The notes under the pieces are model-generated. The model saw only the letters and a list, made by a program, of their open reading frames with translations, searched no databases and had not been told where the DNA came from. The position numbers and the translations under genes were made by a program. A stretch of DNA of 64,000 nt, taken from Ancistrus triradiatus. Lineage: Eukaryota > Chordata > Actinopteri > Siluriformes > Loricariidae. This document shows, piece after piece, positions 44,901 to 54,280 of this stretch (position 1 is its first letter; every line of letters starts with the position of its first letter). The stretch is taken from positions 186,001 through 250,000 of the forward strand of contig JAJAGP010000766.1 of assembly GCA_025084515.1 (NCBI GenBank), given 5' to 3'.

Positions 44901-47823
44901 CTTTTAGGATTTGTGTGAAAATCTGATGATGTTTTAAATCATATTTATGCAGAAATATAGAAAATTCTAAAGGGTTCACAAACTTTCAAGCACCACTGTA
45001 TTTCTGTAGCACTTATTACAGTGGAGCACTGTTTCAAAGCAGCTTAACAATTTTATATTAACTTCTGTTATCGTCCAATTGTATATTGAGGAAGCCGTGG
45101 GTGACAGTGACAAGGAAGAATGAGGAAGAGGAACCTTGAGAGGACCAAATCTCAAAAAGGATCTGACCTCCTTGGAATGCTTAGCTGATTCTTGTAATAA
45201 TTAAACTAAGTTATCTAATTAGTAAGCTTATATTAATAGTTACATAAACAGAAACTAAAGAAATATTAAGAGAAAGAACATATTTAAAAAAATAATAACT
45301 AAAATAAAATAACAGGTAGACTAACATTTTAGAGAAAGCGAAATATTATCAAGAGTATAATACAATAGACAATACAAAAGATAAAGTATAGCATGAAAAT
45401 ATGCATATCGGTATTATTTAGTCTGATACACAGAGTCACTTTAGGATCTTGTATCCTCAGCGGAAAAGTCCCGCTGGCATGGCATCCCTAGTCAACTGGA
45501 GGAGGGAGAGAGTTTCTGCCCTCTGCAGTTTAAGTACAGTGAGGCTGGAGCTGATGACAAAAGAAACAGCTTAAATTGGGCTGAAGCAGAGGAACATCTT
45601 TGTGTGTGGGACTGGAACTAGTGCCGGAACACTGGCTCTGCACTTGGTCTAAAGCCAGGATGCACAACCCAAGATCAAAGGGACCAAAGTCCACCAGACA
45701 GCCCACCAGACACCCCAGCCAAAGGCCAAGTGATGACAAGACAGACAGGCCAAATTTGATCCCCAGACTCCAGCCCCAGGAATCTGAGCCACACATCCCA
45801 GTCTAAGTCTGGCCAAACGACTGAGTAATAGTCTGGACCTAAAATTGTTTAGAGAGTCTGAATTCTGAACTAAAGTAGGGAGTTTATTCCATAGCTGGGG
45901 AGCCATGTACGAGACATAAACAAACTGGTACCAGTCAGTCAAGTAGGATCTAAACCAAGAGAGCGCCAGTCCCTTAATACCTATGGTATTTTCTAATCTG
46001 TTTAATAAAATATTATTATTTATAGTGTCAAATCCTGCATTTAAATCTAATAGAACAAGAAAAGAAACACATCCATTATCTAAGGACATTAATAAATCTT
46101 TAGTACCCTAATTAATGCTGTTTCAGTACAATGATGGGGGCAACACGGTGGCTCGGTGGGTAGCACCACCGCCTCACAGCAAGAAGGTTCAATCCCACAG
46201 TGGAGTGGCCTTGGTCCTTTCTGTGTGGAGTCGGCATGTCCTCCCTGTGACTGTGTGGGTTTACTCCTGGTGCACTGGTTTCCTCCCACAATGTAAAGAC
46301 ATGCATTAGGTTAATCGATTACATTAAATTGGCATTGACCTGAATGTATATAATATTAAATAAATGAAACAAACTATGATGGAGAATAAATACTGATTAA
46401 ATGTTTCATAAATACCATTACTTTGAAGGCAACTATGTACTACTACATGTAAAACAGCTGCTGACAAATGGCTTTATCTAAAGTTTTGGAGAGGAAGGGT
46501 ACATTTGAAACTGGTCTATAATTAGACAGCACACAGGGGTCAAGGTTCGCTTTTAAACAGTGGTTTAATAACAATACACTTAAAATATTTGGGCATATAA
46601 TCAAAGCTAAGGGATGAATTAAAAATAATAAGCAGTGGCTCTTTAATACTGGGAATCAATTCTTTAAGTAATGTGTATGCATTAAATTTACAAAGCCAAT
46701 CAGAAAAATTTGACTTTTATGTCATTGCAGGCAGTATGAACCTGATATGTTTTCTCTGGTCAGCTTCATCTCAGTTGTTAATAATCATCCATTCCTGCAT
46801 TTCAGACCTGTAAGACATTCCAACAAAAGTTGGGAAAGGTCATTTAGAGCTAATAATGAATTTAAAAATGAAATGACGTCAGGTGACGTCAACAGGGGGT
46901 TGTAATCATGATTTGGTACAAAAGCAGCATCAAAAAAGGCTGAGTCTTTGATGAGCAAAGAGGTTCTCCAGTTTATCAACAAATGTGTGAAAAAGTTTTT
47001 GAAATGTTTAAAAACAATGTTCCTCAAAGAAATATTGGAAAGGATTTACATATTTCTTCCTCTACCGTGCATAATATCATTAAACAATTTTGTTTAACAA
47101 TCTGGAGGAATTTCAGTACATAAAATGTAAGGATACAAGCCTAAACTGAAGAGGGATGATCTCCGATCCCTCAGACGGCACTGTATCAAGAACCGTCATT
47201 CATCAATAGCTGATAGAACCACATGGACAAGGGATTACTTTATCAAACCTTTATCAAGCTCTACAATACAATTACATTCACAAATGCCACTTAAAACGTT
47301 ACTGTGCAAAAAAGAAGCCTTATGTTATAACCATGTTCAGAAGCGGCGTCGACTTCTCTGGGCTCGGAGGCATCTGCGATGGACCATCACACAGTGCTCA
47401 GACCCATCAGTATAACAGATCGTTTTTGGAAGAAATAGATGCTGTGTGCTCCGGACCAAAGATCCAATGCTGCACACATTACAAAGGCATGGCTTCAGAA
47501 GAAGAGGGTACAGGTACTGGACTGGCCTGCTTGCAGTCCTGAGCTGTACCCAATAGAGAATATGTAGAGAATTTTGAAACTTCTTGACCACACCAAGATA
47601 AAACCATTTAAATACAGTAAACATAACATCTAAAAAAAAGCTATTGTTTATATGTTCATGTGATTAAAGAGATTTCTGCTGCTGCTGTGTCTCTCTTTAG
47701 GAAGAGGATCTTCGTTATGCCAGTGTGAAACACAAGAGCTCGTCCAGAGCAGCCGCTGAGAGAAACACTGCCTCAGATCTGGATTGTGTGATCTATGCAA
47801 CCGTCACCTCACAGCACAGATAA
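34117..47823 (+). CDS. Gene B: single V-set Ig transmembrane receptor with two ITIMs (245 aa, 5 exons)
   Basis: Coding exons are 34117-34159, 40013-40372, 42292-42447, 42558-42613 and 47701-47823. All junctions are GT/AG with phases 1,1,1,0, giving 246 codons including TAA. Signal peptide MAKLLHLFTLQLLVG continues into SFILCILQK. The V-set domain has LNCNIT, EIFWFLQ and ETDLGLYYCG; N-glycosylation sites are NIT, NVT and NSS. The stalk (ENIDTRHFSAPDYNW) leads to a transmembrane helix (ITIILLSCVCSVSILIIISM) with no charged residue. The tail holds LRYASV and VIYATV, both full ITIM consensus, about 26 residues apart. By family knowledge this would recruit SHP phosphatases and inhibit leukocyte activation; that is inference. 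The exact family (NITR-, DICP- or CD300-like) is not settled. Intron 2 contains an LTR-like element. Confidence 0.88.
34714..34770. repeat. (TG)n microsatellite in intron 1 of gene B
   Basis: About 28 uninterrupted TG units. Confidence 0.95.
35019..35652 (-). mobile_element. LTR-like element of the GCACCAT family, truncated copy
   Basis: It starts tgttatgaaccatgtgg, with the family block acccaagtgcagttagct at 35047-35064. In minus orientation the TATA-like ctttataaac (35570-35561 reversed) is followed by GTGTCGCACCATTG (35541-35528). The downstream end abuts the LINE fragment at 35653. Confidence 0.55.
35653..37835 (-). pseudogene. L2/CR1-like LINE fragment, minus strand, split by an LTR-like insertion
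   Basis: Two parts, 35653-35986 and 37141-37835, are continuous when compared with the copy at 29340-30300. The right part (37567-37141 on the minus strand) is an RT domain: PKSLKSAVIKPLIKK, NYRPISNLPFLSKILEKAVY, HSTETALIRVLNDLL and LVLLDLSAAFDTIDHDVLLN, where AAFDTIDH is the first catalytic Asp region. The left part carries KDWMLFNFLLLNSDKTEVLL and LGPLLFSL. The second catalytic motif falls near the broken joint. Confidence 0.88.
35987..37135 (+). mobile_element. LTR-like insertion (1.15 kb) with 5-bp target duplication and tRNA-like segment
   Basis: It begins tatcaggggg, ends ccataaca and is flanked by cttag (35982-35986 and 37136-37140) inside a LINE whose uninterrupted relatives are known in this window. 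A TATA-like cctataaaatg (36051-36061) lies about 65 bp from the left end. The interior is GC-rich with CpG, contains (AC)n tracts at 36520-36580, and has a tRNA-like stretch at 36926-36993 with box A-like tggtgcagcggtag and box B-like ggtatcgaatcc. Open frames here are short and inconsistent, so no protein is called. Confidence 0.72.
37845..38575 (-). pseudogene. Ty3/gypsy gag and protease remnant, minus strand
   Basis: On the minus strand, gag reads QGSRQVADYIISFQTLTVES and FQRGLSDKLRHELTTRDP (38572-38330). The protease motif DSGAASNFIDKG (about 38118-38083) follows after a frame change, then ALEVIDGRALGNALV. RT, RNase H and integrase are absent. It is a third gypsy fragment, distinct from the two at 8.2-14.1 kb. 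Confidence 0.85.
38590..39940. other. Duplicated intron 1 sequence of gene B
   Basis: Colinear with 18180-18600, 19210-19690 and 20529-20740 of gene A. It carries only short unsupported frames. Confidence 0.6.
40530..41719 (-). mobile_element. LTR-like element of the GCACCAT family inside intron 2 of gene B
   Basis: Ends are tgattcgcc (40530) and ccgtaaca (41719); in its own orientation it starts TGTTACGG, like the element at 26923. In minus orientation: a TATA-like gctatttaagagc (41563-41551), then GTGTCGCACCATTGG (41532-41518), and near the far end a tRNA-like gggttcaaccct (about 40715-40704) and ctggagctaactgcag (about 40608-40593). It splits an intron that is continuous in gene A, so it inserted after the duplication. 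A clean target duplication was not visible in the surrounding (atta)n sequence. Confidence 0.75.
41923..41984. repeat. (TG)n microsatellite in intron 2 of gene B
   Basis: About 31 TG units where gene A has a much shorter interrupted run (21515-21537). Confidence 0.95.
42655..42905 (+). mobile_element. tRNA-derived SINE in intron 4 of gene B
   Basis: Paralogue of 22497-22745: cttggccgggttgccc, tgtgtctgacggagggg and cccctatccaaccca are kept. Confidence 0.65.
43335..43935 (-). pseudogene. Tc1/mariner transposase C-terminal remnant, minus strand
   Basis: Minus-strand 43569-43387 encodes GVLEKRVRKHFPPPASRSDL and ILQEWLKIPLTTVQDLYMSF, ending GGPTPY; this is the C-terminal part of a fish Tc1-type transposase. 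The upstream catalytic part is decayed or deleted (43570-43800). Ends with ccctttaaaaagtacaggg and ctgtagactctat suggest partial terminal repeats. Confidence 0.8.
43936..44814. other. Intron 4 of gene B, no recognised feature
   Basis: A plus-strand frame of 107 codons (44248-44571) has no recognisable domain or splice sites, and an (aatt)n-rich run lies at 44720-44765. I see no supported gene. Confidence 0.4.
44815..45000. mobile_element. Solo Tc1-like terminal repeat
   Basis: Matches the right end of the Tc1 copy at 60800-60983 (ggttctctttatctac, gaaaattctaaagggttcac, tttcaagcaccactgta). Confidence 0.75.
45003..46700 (-). pseudogene. L2/CR1-like LINE fragment, minus strand, with a SINE inside
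   Basis: The tail end at about 45003 (gtagcacttattacag on the plus strand) is followed by RT relics. On the minus strand, 46089-45900 gives CVSFLVLLDLNAGFDTINNN and LALSWFRSYLTDWYQFVYVS. The sequence resumes at about 46386 after the SINE. It lies in intron 4 of gene B. Confidence 0.82.
46136..46385 (+). mobile_element. tRNA-derived fish SINE inserted in the LINE
   Basis: Typical head caacacggtggctcggtggg, then tagcaccaccgcctcacagc, and the body ctttctgtgtggagtcggc, ggtttcctcccaca and aagacatgcattaggtta. A repeat of about 7 bp (atgatgg) at both sides (about 46130 and 46377) fits a target duplication. Confidence 0.85.
46790..47640 (+). pseudogene. Decayed Tc1-like transposon
   Basis: Starts cagacctgtaagacattcc. 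Contains a helix-turn-helix-like N-terminal remnant (NVPQRNIGKDLHISSSTVHN-like, 47017-47080), SIADRTTWTRDYFIK near 47205, and the catalytic remnant RVQVLDWPACSPELYPIENM near 47506-47565. Stops and frameshifts throughout. It directly precedes the tail exon of gene B. Confidence 0.75.
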
Positions 47824-47997
47824 CATTGAGCAGGATAAACATGATCAGCAACATTATGACATCACTTTTGGTACTCTTTTTAGTATTTAAAACTTAATTA
47901 TCAAACACAAATTTCCTGGTTTACCCACCCTGCATTCTGCTCTCAGATGCAAACAATCAAAACCAAAACCCCTTTTGTTGTTGCACCTTCTGATACA

Positions 47998-48211
47998 TAC
48001 ACTATATTGCCAAACGTATTCACTCACCCATCCAAATCATTGAATTCAGGTGTTCCAATCACTTCCATGGCCACAGGTGGATAAAATCAAACACCTGGGC
48101 ATGCAGACTGCTTCTACAAGAATTTTTGAAAAATGGTTCACTCTCAGGAGCTCAGTGAATTCCAGCATGGTACCGTGATAAGATGCCACCTGTGTAACAA
48201 GTCCAAATAAA
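47998..48211 (+). mobile_element. Tc1-like element, 5' part only
   Basis: acactatattgccaaacgta is followed by ttcaggtgttccaatcactt and codons like HSQELSEFQHGTVIRCHLCN (about 48133-48195). It is cut off at the next terminal repeat. Confidence 0.75.
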
Positions 48212-48440
48212 TGACCAAGTATAATATTTTTGTCTCATTTGTTTAACTGGGTTCTCTTTATCTACATTTAGGACTTGTGTGAAAATCTGGTGATGTTTTA
48301 GCTCATATTTACACAGACAGAAAATTCTAAAGGATTCACAAACTTTCAAGCATTTATATACAGTGGTGTGAAAAAGTGTTTGCCCCCTTCCTGATTTCCT
48401 ATTTTTTTGCATGTTTGTCACAGTTTTTAAATGAAGGTGT
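48212..48440. mobile_element. Two Tc1-type terminal repeat fragments
   Basis: 48212-48350 matches the repeat at 44815-45000. 48361-48440 starts cagtggtgtgaaaaagtgtt with tgcccccttcctgattt, as does the fragment at the window end (63969). Confidence 0.7.
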
Positions 48441-48490
48441 TTATTAGTAAGGGAGAAAAAAAATTGCTGAGAGCAAAAAAGTATCAATAT

Positions 48491-49161
48491 CAGTATCAAT
48501 GTACTGCGAATAAAACAGCTAATGGACATTCTTCTCTCTCCACTGGTGCACGTGTCGATGTTGTAGCGTACCTCTGCATGGACCTCGTTTACACTAGTGG
48601 GTATTATTCAGTTGGTTGGAACATCAGTGACTGCATTGGTCCCCCATAATCACACTGCCGCTTCAGTTTTAAATAGGAGAGCGCCAACGTGTGCATCAGC
48701 TGAGCATCAATTATTCCTGCTTACACAATAAATGCAATAATATAATATTACGATAATAGTAACTATAATAATTACAAATGTAGCATTAACATTTACACTA
48801 AACATCAGTTCCAAAACTGTGTAGATCAACAGAAACAACATTGTTTTTTAAGGAAAGCACAATTAGTGAAAGTAAACATGCAAATATAAAAATCAAACTG
48901 TAATGACTAAATTTGATGCAGTTTTTTGGCTTTGTGAAAAGAAGCACTTTAGTTTAGTTTACTGTTCTCACAGAGTTGTGTGTGTGTGTGAGGTGATCAC
49001 TTTCCTCTGTGCAAACGAATGTGTGCTAGTCGTTGAAGGTGGGCCTCGAGAGATTATAGTTTCTGAACTGTTAGGATATGCTGGTGCTTAGGCCACAAAC
49101 AAGTTATGAAAACACGTTTGTAAAGTTACTTGCGGCTGCTCGTTTAAATCACCCCTCCACT
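48491..49161 (+). repeat. Left arm of a large inverted repeat
   Basis: It pairs with the reverse complement of 51136-51937. Shared blocks are cagtatcaatgtactgc, ctctgcatggacc, aggagagcgccaacgtgtgc, gtgtgaggtgatcactt, ggtgggcctcgagagatta and gctgctcgtttaaat. The arm ends near ccactc at 49161. Confidence 0.8.
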
Positions 49162-49559
49162 CTTTGTGTTGGTATGGATCGACTGGATCGACTATTAGCT
49201 TCTCCCAATAATGAATCTTACATTTAATATTCACCCGGTCCATTTGTGGTTTTATTATTGTTATTGTTATTGTAAGTTGTCTGTTGCTATGCCTACCGTG
49301 TTTACCTCGGTTGCTTGGTGTTCTAAAATATGGCGACCATTACCCAGAGTGCAATGGACCGTGACATGGTTACCCATTCCTACTCATTGGATAATAAAAG
49401 AGGTATGGAAACAGACGTGATAGCAGAATCTGTGCTTGTAGAACGGTACCTAGCACAAAGTGCAGCAGCAGTGTATATATATATATACTATGTATATGTG
49501 CATATATATATTTTGCCATTGCAATGTATTGAGGAAGTAAGCCCGATGCAAACTGATAT
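49162..49559. other. Spacer of the inverted repeat, left part
   Basis: Contains a (ta)n run at about 49473-49488 and unsupported short frames. No gene was recognised. Confidence 0.4.
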
Positions 49560-50296
49560 GCTCAGATTCTGTGGCCCTTCAGAGTATTAGGTCAGGACAG
49601 TCCACAAGTAGGACCAAACACTGTTCAGAATCCAAAGACAACTCATTTCTGTGTTTTCCCTGTGGGTTCCTGCTCATGTAGGTGTGGATAGAAATGAGAC
49701 AGTAGATATGGCAGCAAAATAATGCTTAAAATGACTAAGATGTGATATTGAAATCCCAAAGAGCAAAGAAGAGGCAAACGTGTTAGGTAAAAGGTATGTA
49801 AGGAAAATGTGGCAGCATGAATGGGAACGGGATAAAGGGGAGGTATATGTAAGCCATCCAACCAGGTATAATGGAAGAAACAATACCTCCCAGGCTTAGA
49901 ATAGGACACACACTGTTAAGTTCAACATTGTATTTAATAAAGATCACTGTCAGGTAAAGGAAACAGGGGAACATATTTTGCTTCAATGTAAAAAGTATAA
50001 TGAATAAAGAGAGGTTTTTACAGATACACTTAGGAAAAAGGTACATGCAGATTTCTCAGTGAAGGGATTATTTGCCTATGGGCCAGGGATGGGTACAGTG
50101 AACAAGGAGATTTTTAAATATTTGAAATATATTGAGCGTTACCGTTGTGGTTTAATCCTATTAGGACAATAGAGAATGTTAAGAGATTATGAGGAACTGG
50201 GCTTTAGGAAATCACGCTCTATGCTCCAGCTCAGTAGGTGGCGGTAATGTACCGTAAGCTGGCCTGCCCTCCGCCATTAAACCAGAAGAAGAAGAA
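49560..50296 (+). pseudogene. LINE 3' fragment with RNase H remnant (I/Nimb-like)
   Basis: Codons reading VPAHVGVDRNETVDMAAK (about 49667-49720) match the end of a LINE RNase H domain. RLRIGHTLLNSTLYLIKI (about 49893-49950) matches the C-terminal region of such elements. The 3' end carries ggtggcggtaatg and ccgccattaaaccagaagaa at 50270-50292. Frameshifted. Confidence 0.75.
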
Positions 50297-51135
50297 TTTT
50301 TGAAAAATGCCCGTGTAAAAGGAGAAGAGGAAAGCTCTGGCGTTGCCCGATCTGCCCAGACGGGAATGTGATCTCCTCTCCGTTTGGAAGCGGCATTTGG
50401 TGGAGAATGTGATCTGTACAGAACTGAAATCTGCGAAATCTGGAGGCAGCCGGTAAGACGCCTCGTTTAAATAACTTAAGCGAGCGGCTAAGCTATTCTG
50501 CTTATATATCATAACGCTGAGCATGTGTTAAGTGTTTATTGGGGAAGTGCAAGTAGATTAAATGGTTCAAATTTAAATGGGTATACCCCACTTTTTCTAT
50601 TTAAAGGTTTTTCGCTTTATGTAAATCAATGTGCAAAGGAAAGCCTTGACTATTAGTAATGAATGAGTGGAAGGAAAGCATGGCGCCCCCCAAACATACA
50701 AACACACTTATTTTCCCGGTGATTTTTAATAGTGGGCCTTATTTAGTTTACGCTTTACTGAAAGAGAATGAAGCGAACAGTAAACGCGTTATTTGGGTAA
50801 TGTTTTTATCACGTTAGAAACCTGAATCACAGGTTAGAATGTTTATTTCGCGTATTGCTTAGTTATTTTAACATTGCTTTAATCTGCATGTGTTCATGTT
50901 GTCGCTTAATAACAGAAGTATGATTAAAGTAGAAAAACTCTCTACATCAGTTATTTATTGGAATCAAAATGGACGCCCATCAGTAGCAGCATTATTTCTT
51001 TAATTTCTGGCAGCTGCCGTGCCGTTTTGAGCACATTTGTAGTCCGAATAAAATGCATAGCCTACATTTCTACACCACGCCTACAACTCTGTTGTCCTCC
51101 AGGTTGTTTCAGTGTATTTAAATATAACCCCCACC
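50297..51135. other. Spacer of the inverted repeat, right part
   Basis: Moderately GC-rich at 50297-50470 (agaatgtgatc occurs near 50362 and 50404), then AT-rich. A first exon of an unknown gene at 50300-50455 is possible but nothing supports it. Confidence 0.35.
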
Positions 51136-51937
51136 TGAGTGGACGGGTAATTTAAACGAGCAGCCACAAGTGACAAACGTGTTGTCATAACTTGTTGTTT
51201 GAGGTATTACACGTTCCAACAGTCCAGAAATTATAATCTCTCGAGGCCCACCTTCAGTTTACAAACGGATGGGTTCAGGATCTGCAGATTATATCAGTCA
51301 ACAACCAGAAAACAGTCACAGAGAGGTAAGTGATCACCACACACACACCTACCTCTGACCACAGTAACCCAAACAAAACAACTTTTTACAAAGCCAAAAA
51401 AACTGCAAATTTAGTCATTGCAGTTTGATTTTTAGTTGCATGTTTTCTTTCACTAATTGCGCTTTCTTTAAAACAATTTCTGTCCATTCTACACTGTTTT
51501 TTGGAACTGATGTTTAGTGTAAATGTAAATTCTAGGTTATCATTATTATAGTAATATTATACTATTACATTTATCTTATTATTCCAGTTAAACTTATTTC
51601 AGTGATCTTTATTTCTTAGGTGTTGCACTCTCAGTGCCTCAATGAATCTGCACTCGAACCATGGGTGATGCTCAGCTCCATTTTACTAGTGGAGTGGGCA
51701 CACTGAACATGCATGGCTGGCATAGCAGGGTCTTGCACACGTTGGCGCTCTCCTATTAAAACTGAAGCAGCAGTGTGATTATGGGGGACCAAGACAGTCA
51801 CTGATGTTCCACCCTACTGAATAATACCCGCTAGTGTAGATAAGGTCCATGCAGAGGAATGCTACAACATTGACAAGTGCAGCAGTGGAGGGAGAAGAAC
51901 ATCTGTTACCTGTTTTATTTGCAGTACATTGATACTG
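51136..51937 (-). repeat. Right arm of a large inverted repeat
   Basis: Reverse-complement partner of 48491-49161. It carries about 130 bp not in the left arm, around ggttcaggatctgcagatta. The outer end is gcagtacattgatactg (51921-51937). Confidence 0.8.
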
Positions 51938-52189
51938 TGAATTTTTCAGTGCAGTATGTTTTAAGTTCAGCTTTTGTTCATTTATGTTTGTTGTTGATTG
52001 CCATTTGTATGTTACCTGTTTAGAAAGACACCTGCTGTACTGGCGGTTCAGTTAATTGTGAAACTGTGAATTTGACCATTTCCTACACTGTAGCACTCAG
52101 TATTACACAAATAAAGAGACTCAGAATCCAACTGGTCGTTTCTTTTTGTTGTTGTTGTTGTTTTTTTAATGCTGTTAATACAACAAATG

Positions 52190-52871
52190 CATTTCATATT
52201 CCGATGACATGGCTCATGGTTTCATAATAGCACATGGGCACATGTCAGTCTAGGCACAGCACACAGCCACAATCTCGTCAAGGAAAGCCAAGTCCTCGCC
52301 TTCATATGTAGGCACCATGCCCACTGGTATGGTCCCCCTTAGTATTTTGTGTTTGGTGCATACATATCCAAGCACTCTCTCCACATGGACCCTAAGGTGT
52401 GCCCTCTGCTGTGTCTCCTCAACATCTTGTACATCCAGCAGGTAGCTTCCCCAACCTCTGACCTCTGTGAAGCTACATTTGGTGATGCTGCTTCATCCAT
52501 CTGATCTTTGGCCAGATAAATCCTGTAGGGTTGTAGGTGCAATGTTGTTCTGTTAGTTGGCTGTCTTTTTGATTTGTGTGCCCAAGGTGTAATGATGGTA
52601 CCCAGGCAGGACAAGACACTAGGACTTCATAGGCTGGTTTCACATGGCAGTTAATTGTTATGGTTATAACTTGTCTAAAAAAGCCATGAAAACACAAATG
52701 TCGCTTGAAATTTTGAAGGTAGTGTCTGTTTATCTTGCACCTGCTTCCCATACCATGCGATGCCACTCTTATCTCAGTGACATGCTTTACATTTTTTGCT
52801 TCCAAGCTGGAAAGCTGAAAAATCACACTCCGTTTGAAATACGAGTCCCACGCCGATCGATAACGCAGCAA
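52190..52871 (-). pseudogene. DDE_Tnp_4-type transposase C-terminal remnant (Harbinger-like)
   Basis: On the minus strand about 52405-52255 reads RAHLRVHVERVLGYVCTKHK, then ILRGTIPVGMVPTYEGEDLA and FLDEIVAVCCA. The HVER...ILxGxxP...DxIVxVCCAL pattern is characteristic of DDE_Tnp_4 transposases. Upstream frames (52871-52473) are open but frameshifted against it. It lies just outside the inverted repeat, and no connection was shown. Confidence 0.65.
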
Positions 52872-52919
52872 ACATTAACCATTCTACTGTGTTTTGAATC
52901 AGGATAAAAACCACTGCAA

Positions 52920-53116
52920 TGCCTACAATAGACTCTCGCTACCGTAGCCTCCCTGTCCTGAAATCTCACAATCCCTTGCGTAGCTTCCTTCACGTTCCCA
53001 TTCTATAAGTTATACCTGTGTGTAGCTTACTCTACTGTCAGGAATAAATAGAAAAAATATAGTGTGTGTATGTATGTATGTATATATTTGGTATTTATCA
53101 TCGTTAAAGATGATAA
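52920..53116. other. No recognised feature
   Basis: Contains a short (tgta)n run at about 53066-53085. Confidence 0.4.
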
Positions 53117-53778
53117 CGATGGGGCTGGGCTTGTGCCTGACTCTGTGCTCTCGTTCGTTTTAGCCTTTTTGACTTTTTGTTAAACTCTGCATATTCCGTG
53201 GGGTGATGTTGTTTTAAACGTCTTTTTAAAATTTGTTTGAGTTGATCCTTCACGGCTTATTTTTGCCGCGCAAGTAATCCAAACAGCACGCTACAAAGGT
53301 TTCCACGATGGGTACGTGGTTGTGTTCAAAATGGATGGTAAAGCCCTTAGTGTGTCTTATCGGTCATCAGTAATGCGGTATTTAGGGAGCCTATCTAGTT
53401 GACTAGCTAAGTAGCACTCAAAACACAGCTGAAACCTGTAACTCTTCCTTCTCATCATGTCAGCAAACTCTTAAACATGTCTCCTAAACCATTGAGTAGC
53501 TGAAACTTTGGATTATGAGCTGACCTGAACTGAATTATGAATTAAAGTTAATAAAAGCTGTCCTGTTCATGTGGTTGACCGGCACAAAATCGGTTATGAG
53601 ACCCCTGTCATGCTAAAACTGGCCGCATCCATTTTATAAATGTATATCACGAAGGCTTTCATTACTTTAAGGTTTACTTCGCCCCACAAAATTACACATC
53701 AGAATGCATGAAAAATGCATACTGTACGGGAAATTAACACTGGTGTATCGGTTGAACCAGTATACCGCCCAGCCCTAG
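53117..53778. mobile_element. Candidate MITE with ggctgggc ends
   Basis: gatggggctgggct (about 53118) and accgcccagcccta (about 53763-53776) form short inverted ends around a non-coding body of 0.66 kb. Confidence 0.4.
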
Positions 53779-54280
53779 TTATGTTCTTGTTTGTTATTTT
53801 TGAAAAATAATAATACAATTGCATACTTAAAGTGCAAATGGTTTTCCGTGTATTGAAGAGTCATTGCACTGGTTGTTAAATATTAGATTTTCTTTCGTCG
53901 TATTTTGTTTTAAATGAGTATTTTCATTAATTATAGGAATTACTCAACTTATTTCAGTAAGAAATACTCAAACTGACTTGGTCTGAATTAAATTTGTATG
54001 AAGAATGTTAAGCTACTTAAAATATTGGCACAATATAGGTTTGATTTACTTGTTCACAACATTTACAACTGAATTTAAGTTTTATTTTAAATGATCTAGA
54101 TTTCAAACTTATCTGAAGTTCACACATTTGAGTGTATTGCATACACTTTTTACTGTTGTTATTGATTAGACTAGATTCAGGCATCTTTTTTTCCAGTACA
54201 CTCTTGAGAATTATGAACCAACATGACGATGTTTTCTTTTAGATGATCTTCACATTCCTCCAGAGCTTAAGATTAACATC

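Larger units (their letters stand above)
32437..47900 (+). repeat. Segmental duplication, block B (contains gene B)
   Basis: Paralogous to block A (14280-24200) in the same orientation, with all five exons and shared SINEs in order. It is longer because of insertions at 34930-38585 (intron 1), 40530-41719 (intron 2) and about 43335-47640 (intron 4). It lacks the Tc1 element at 16440 and the Rex1-like LINE at 23340. The limits are approximate. Confidence 0.9.

Noticed and set aside
47340..47560. Open frames at 47333-47624 as exons of gene B
   Set aside because: They are decayed Tc1-like transposase; the tail exon with a proper acceptor starts at 47701.
15948..47823. Naming genes A and B as NITR, DICP or CD300
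   Set aside because: The single V-set plus ITIM layout fits several teleost families. No J-like motif or second Ig domain is present, and a phylogeny would be needed.
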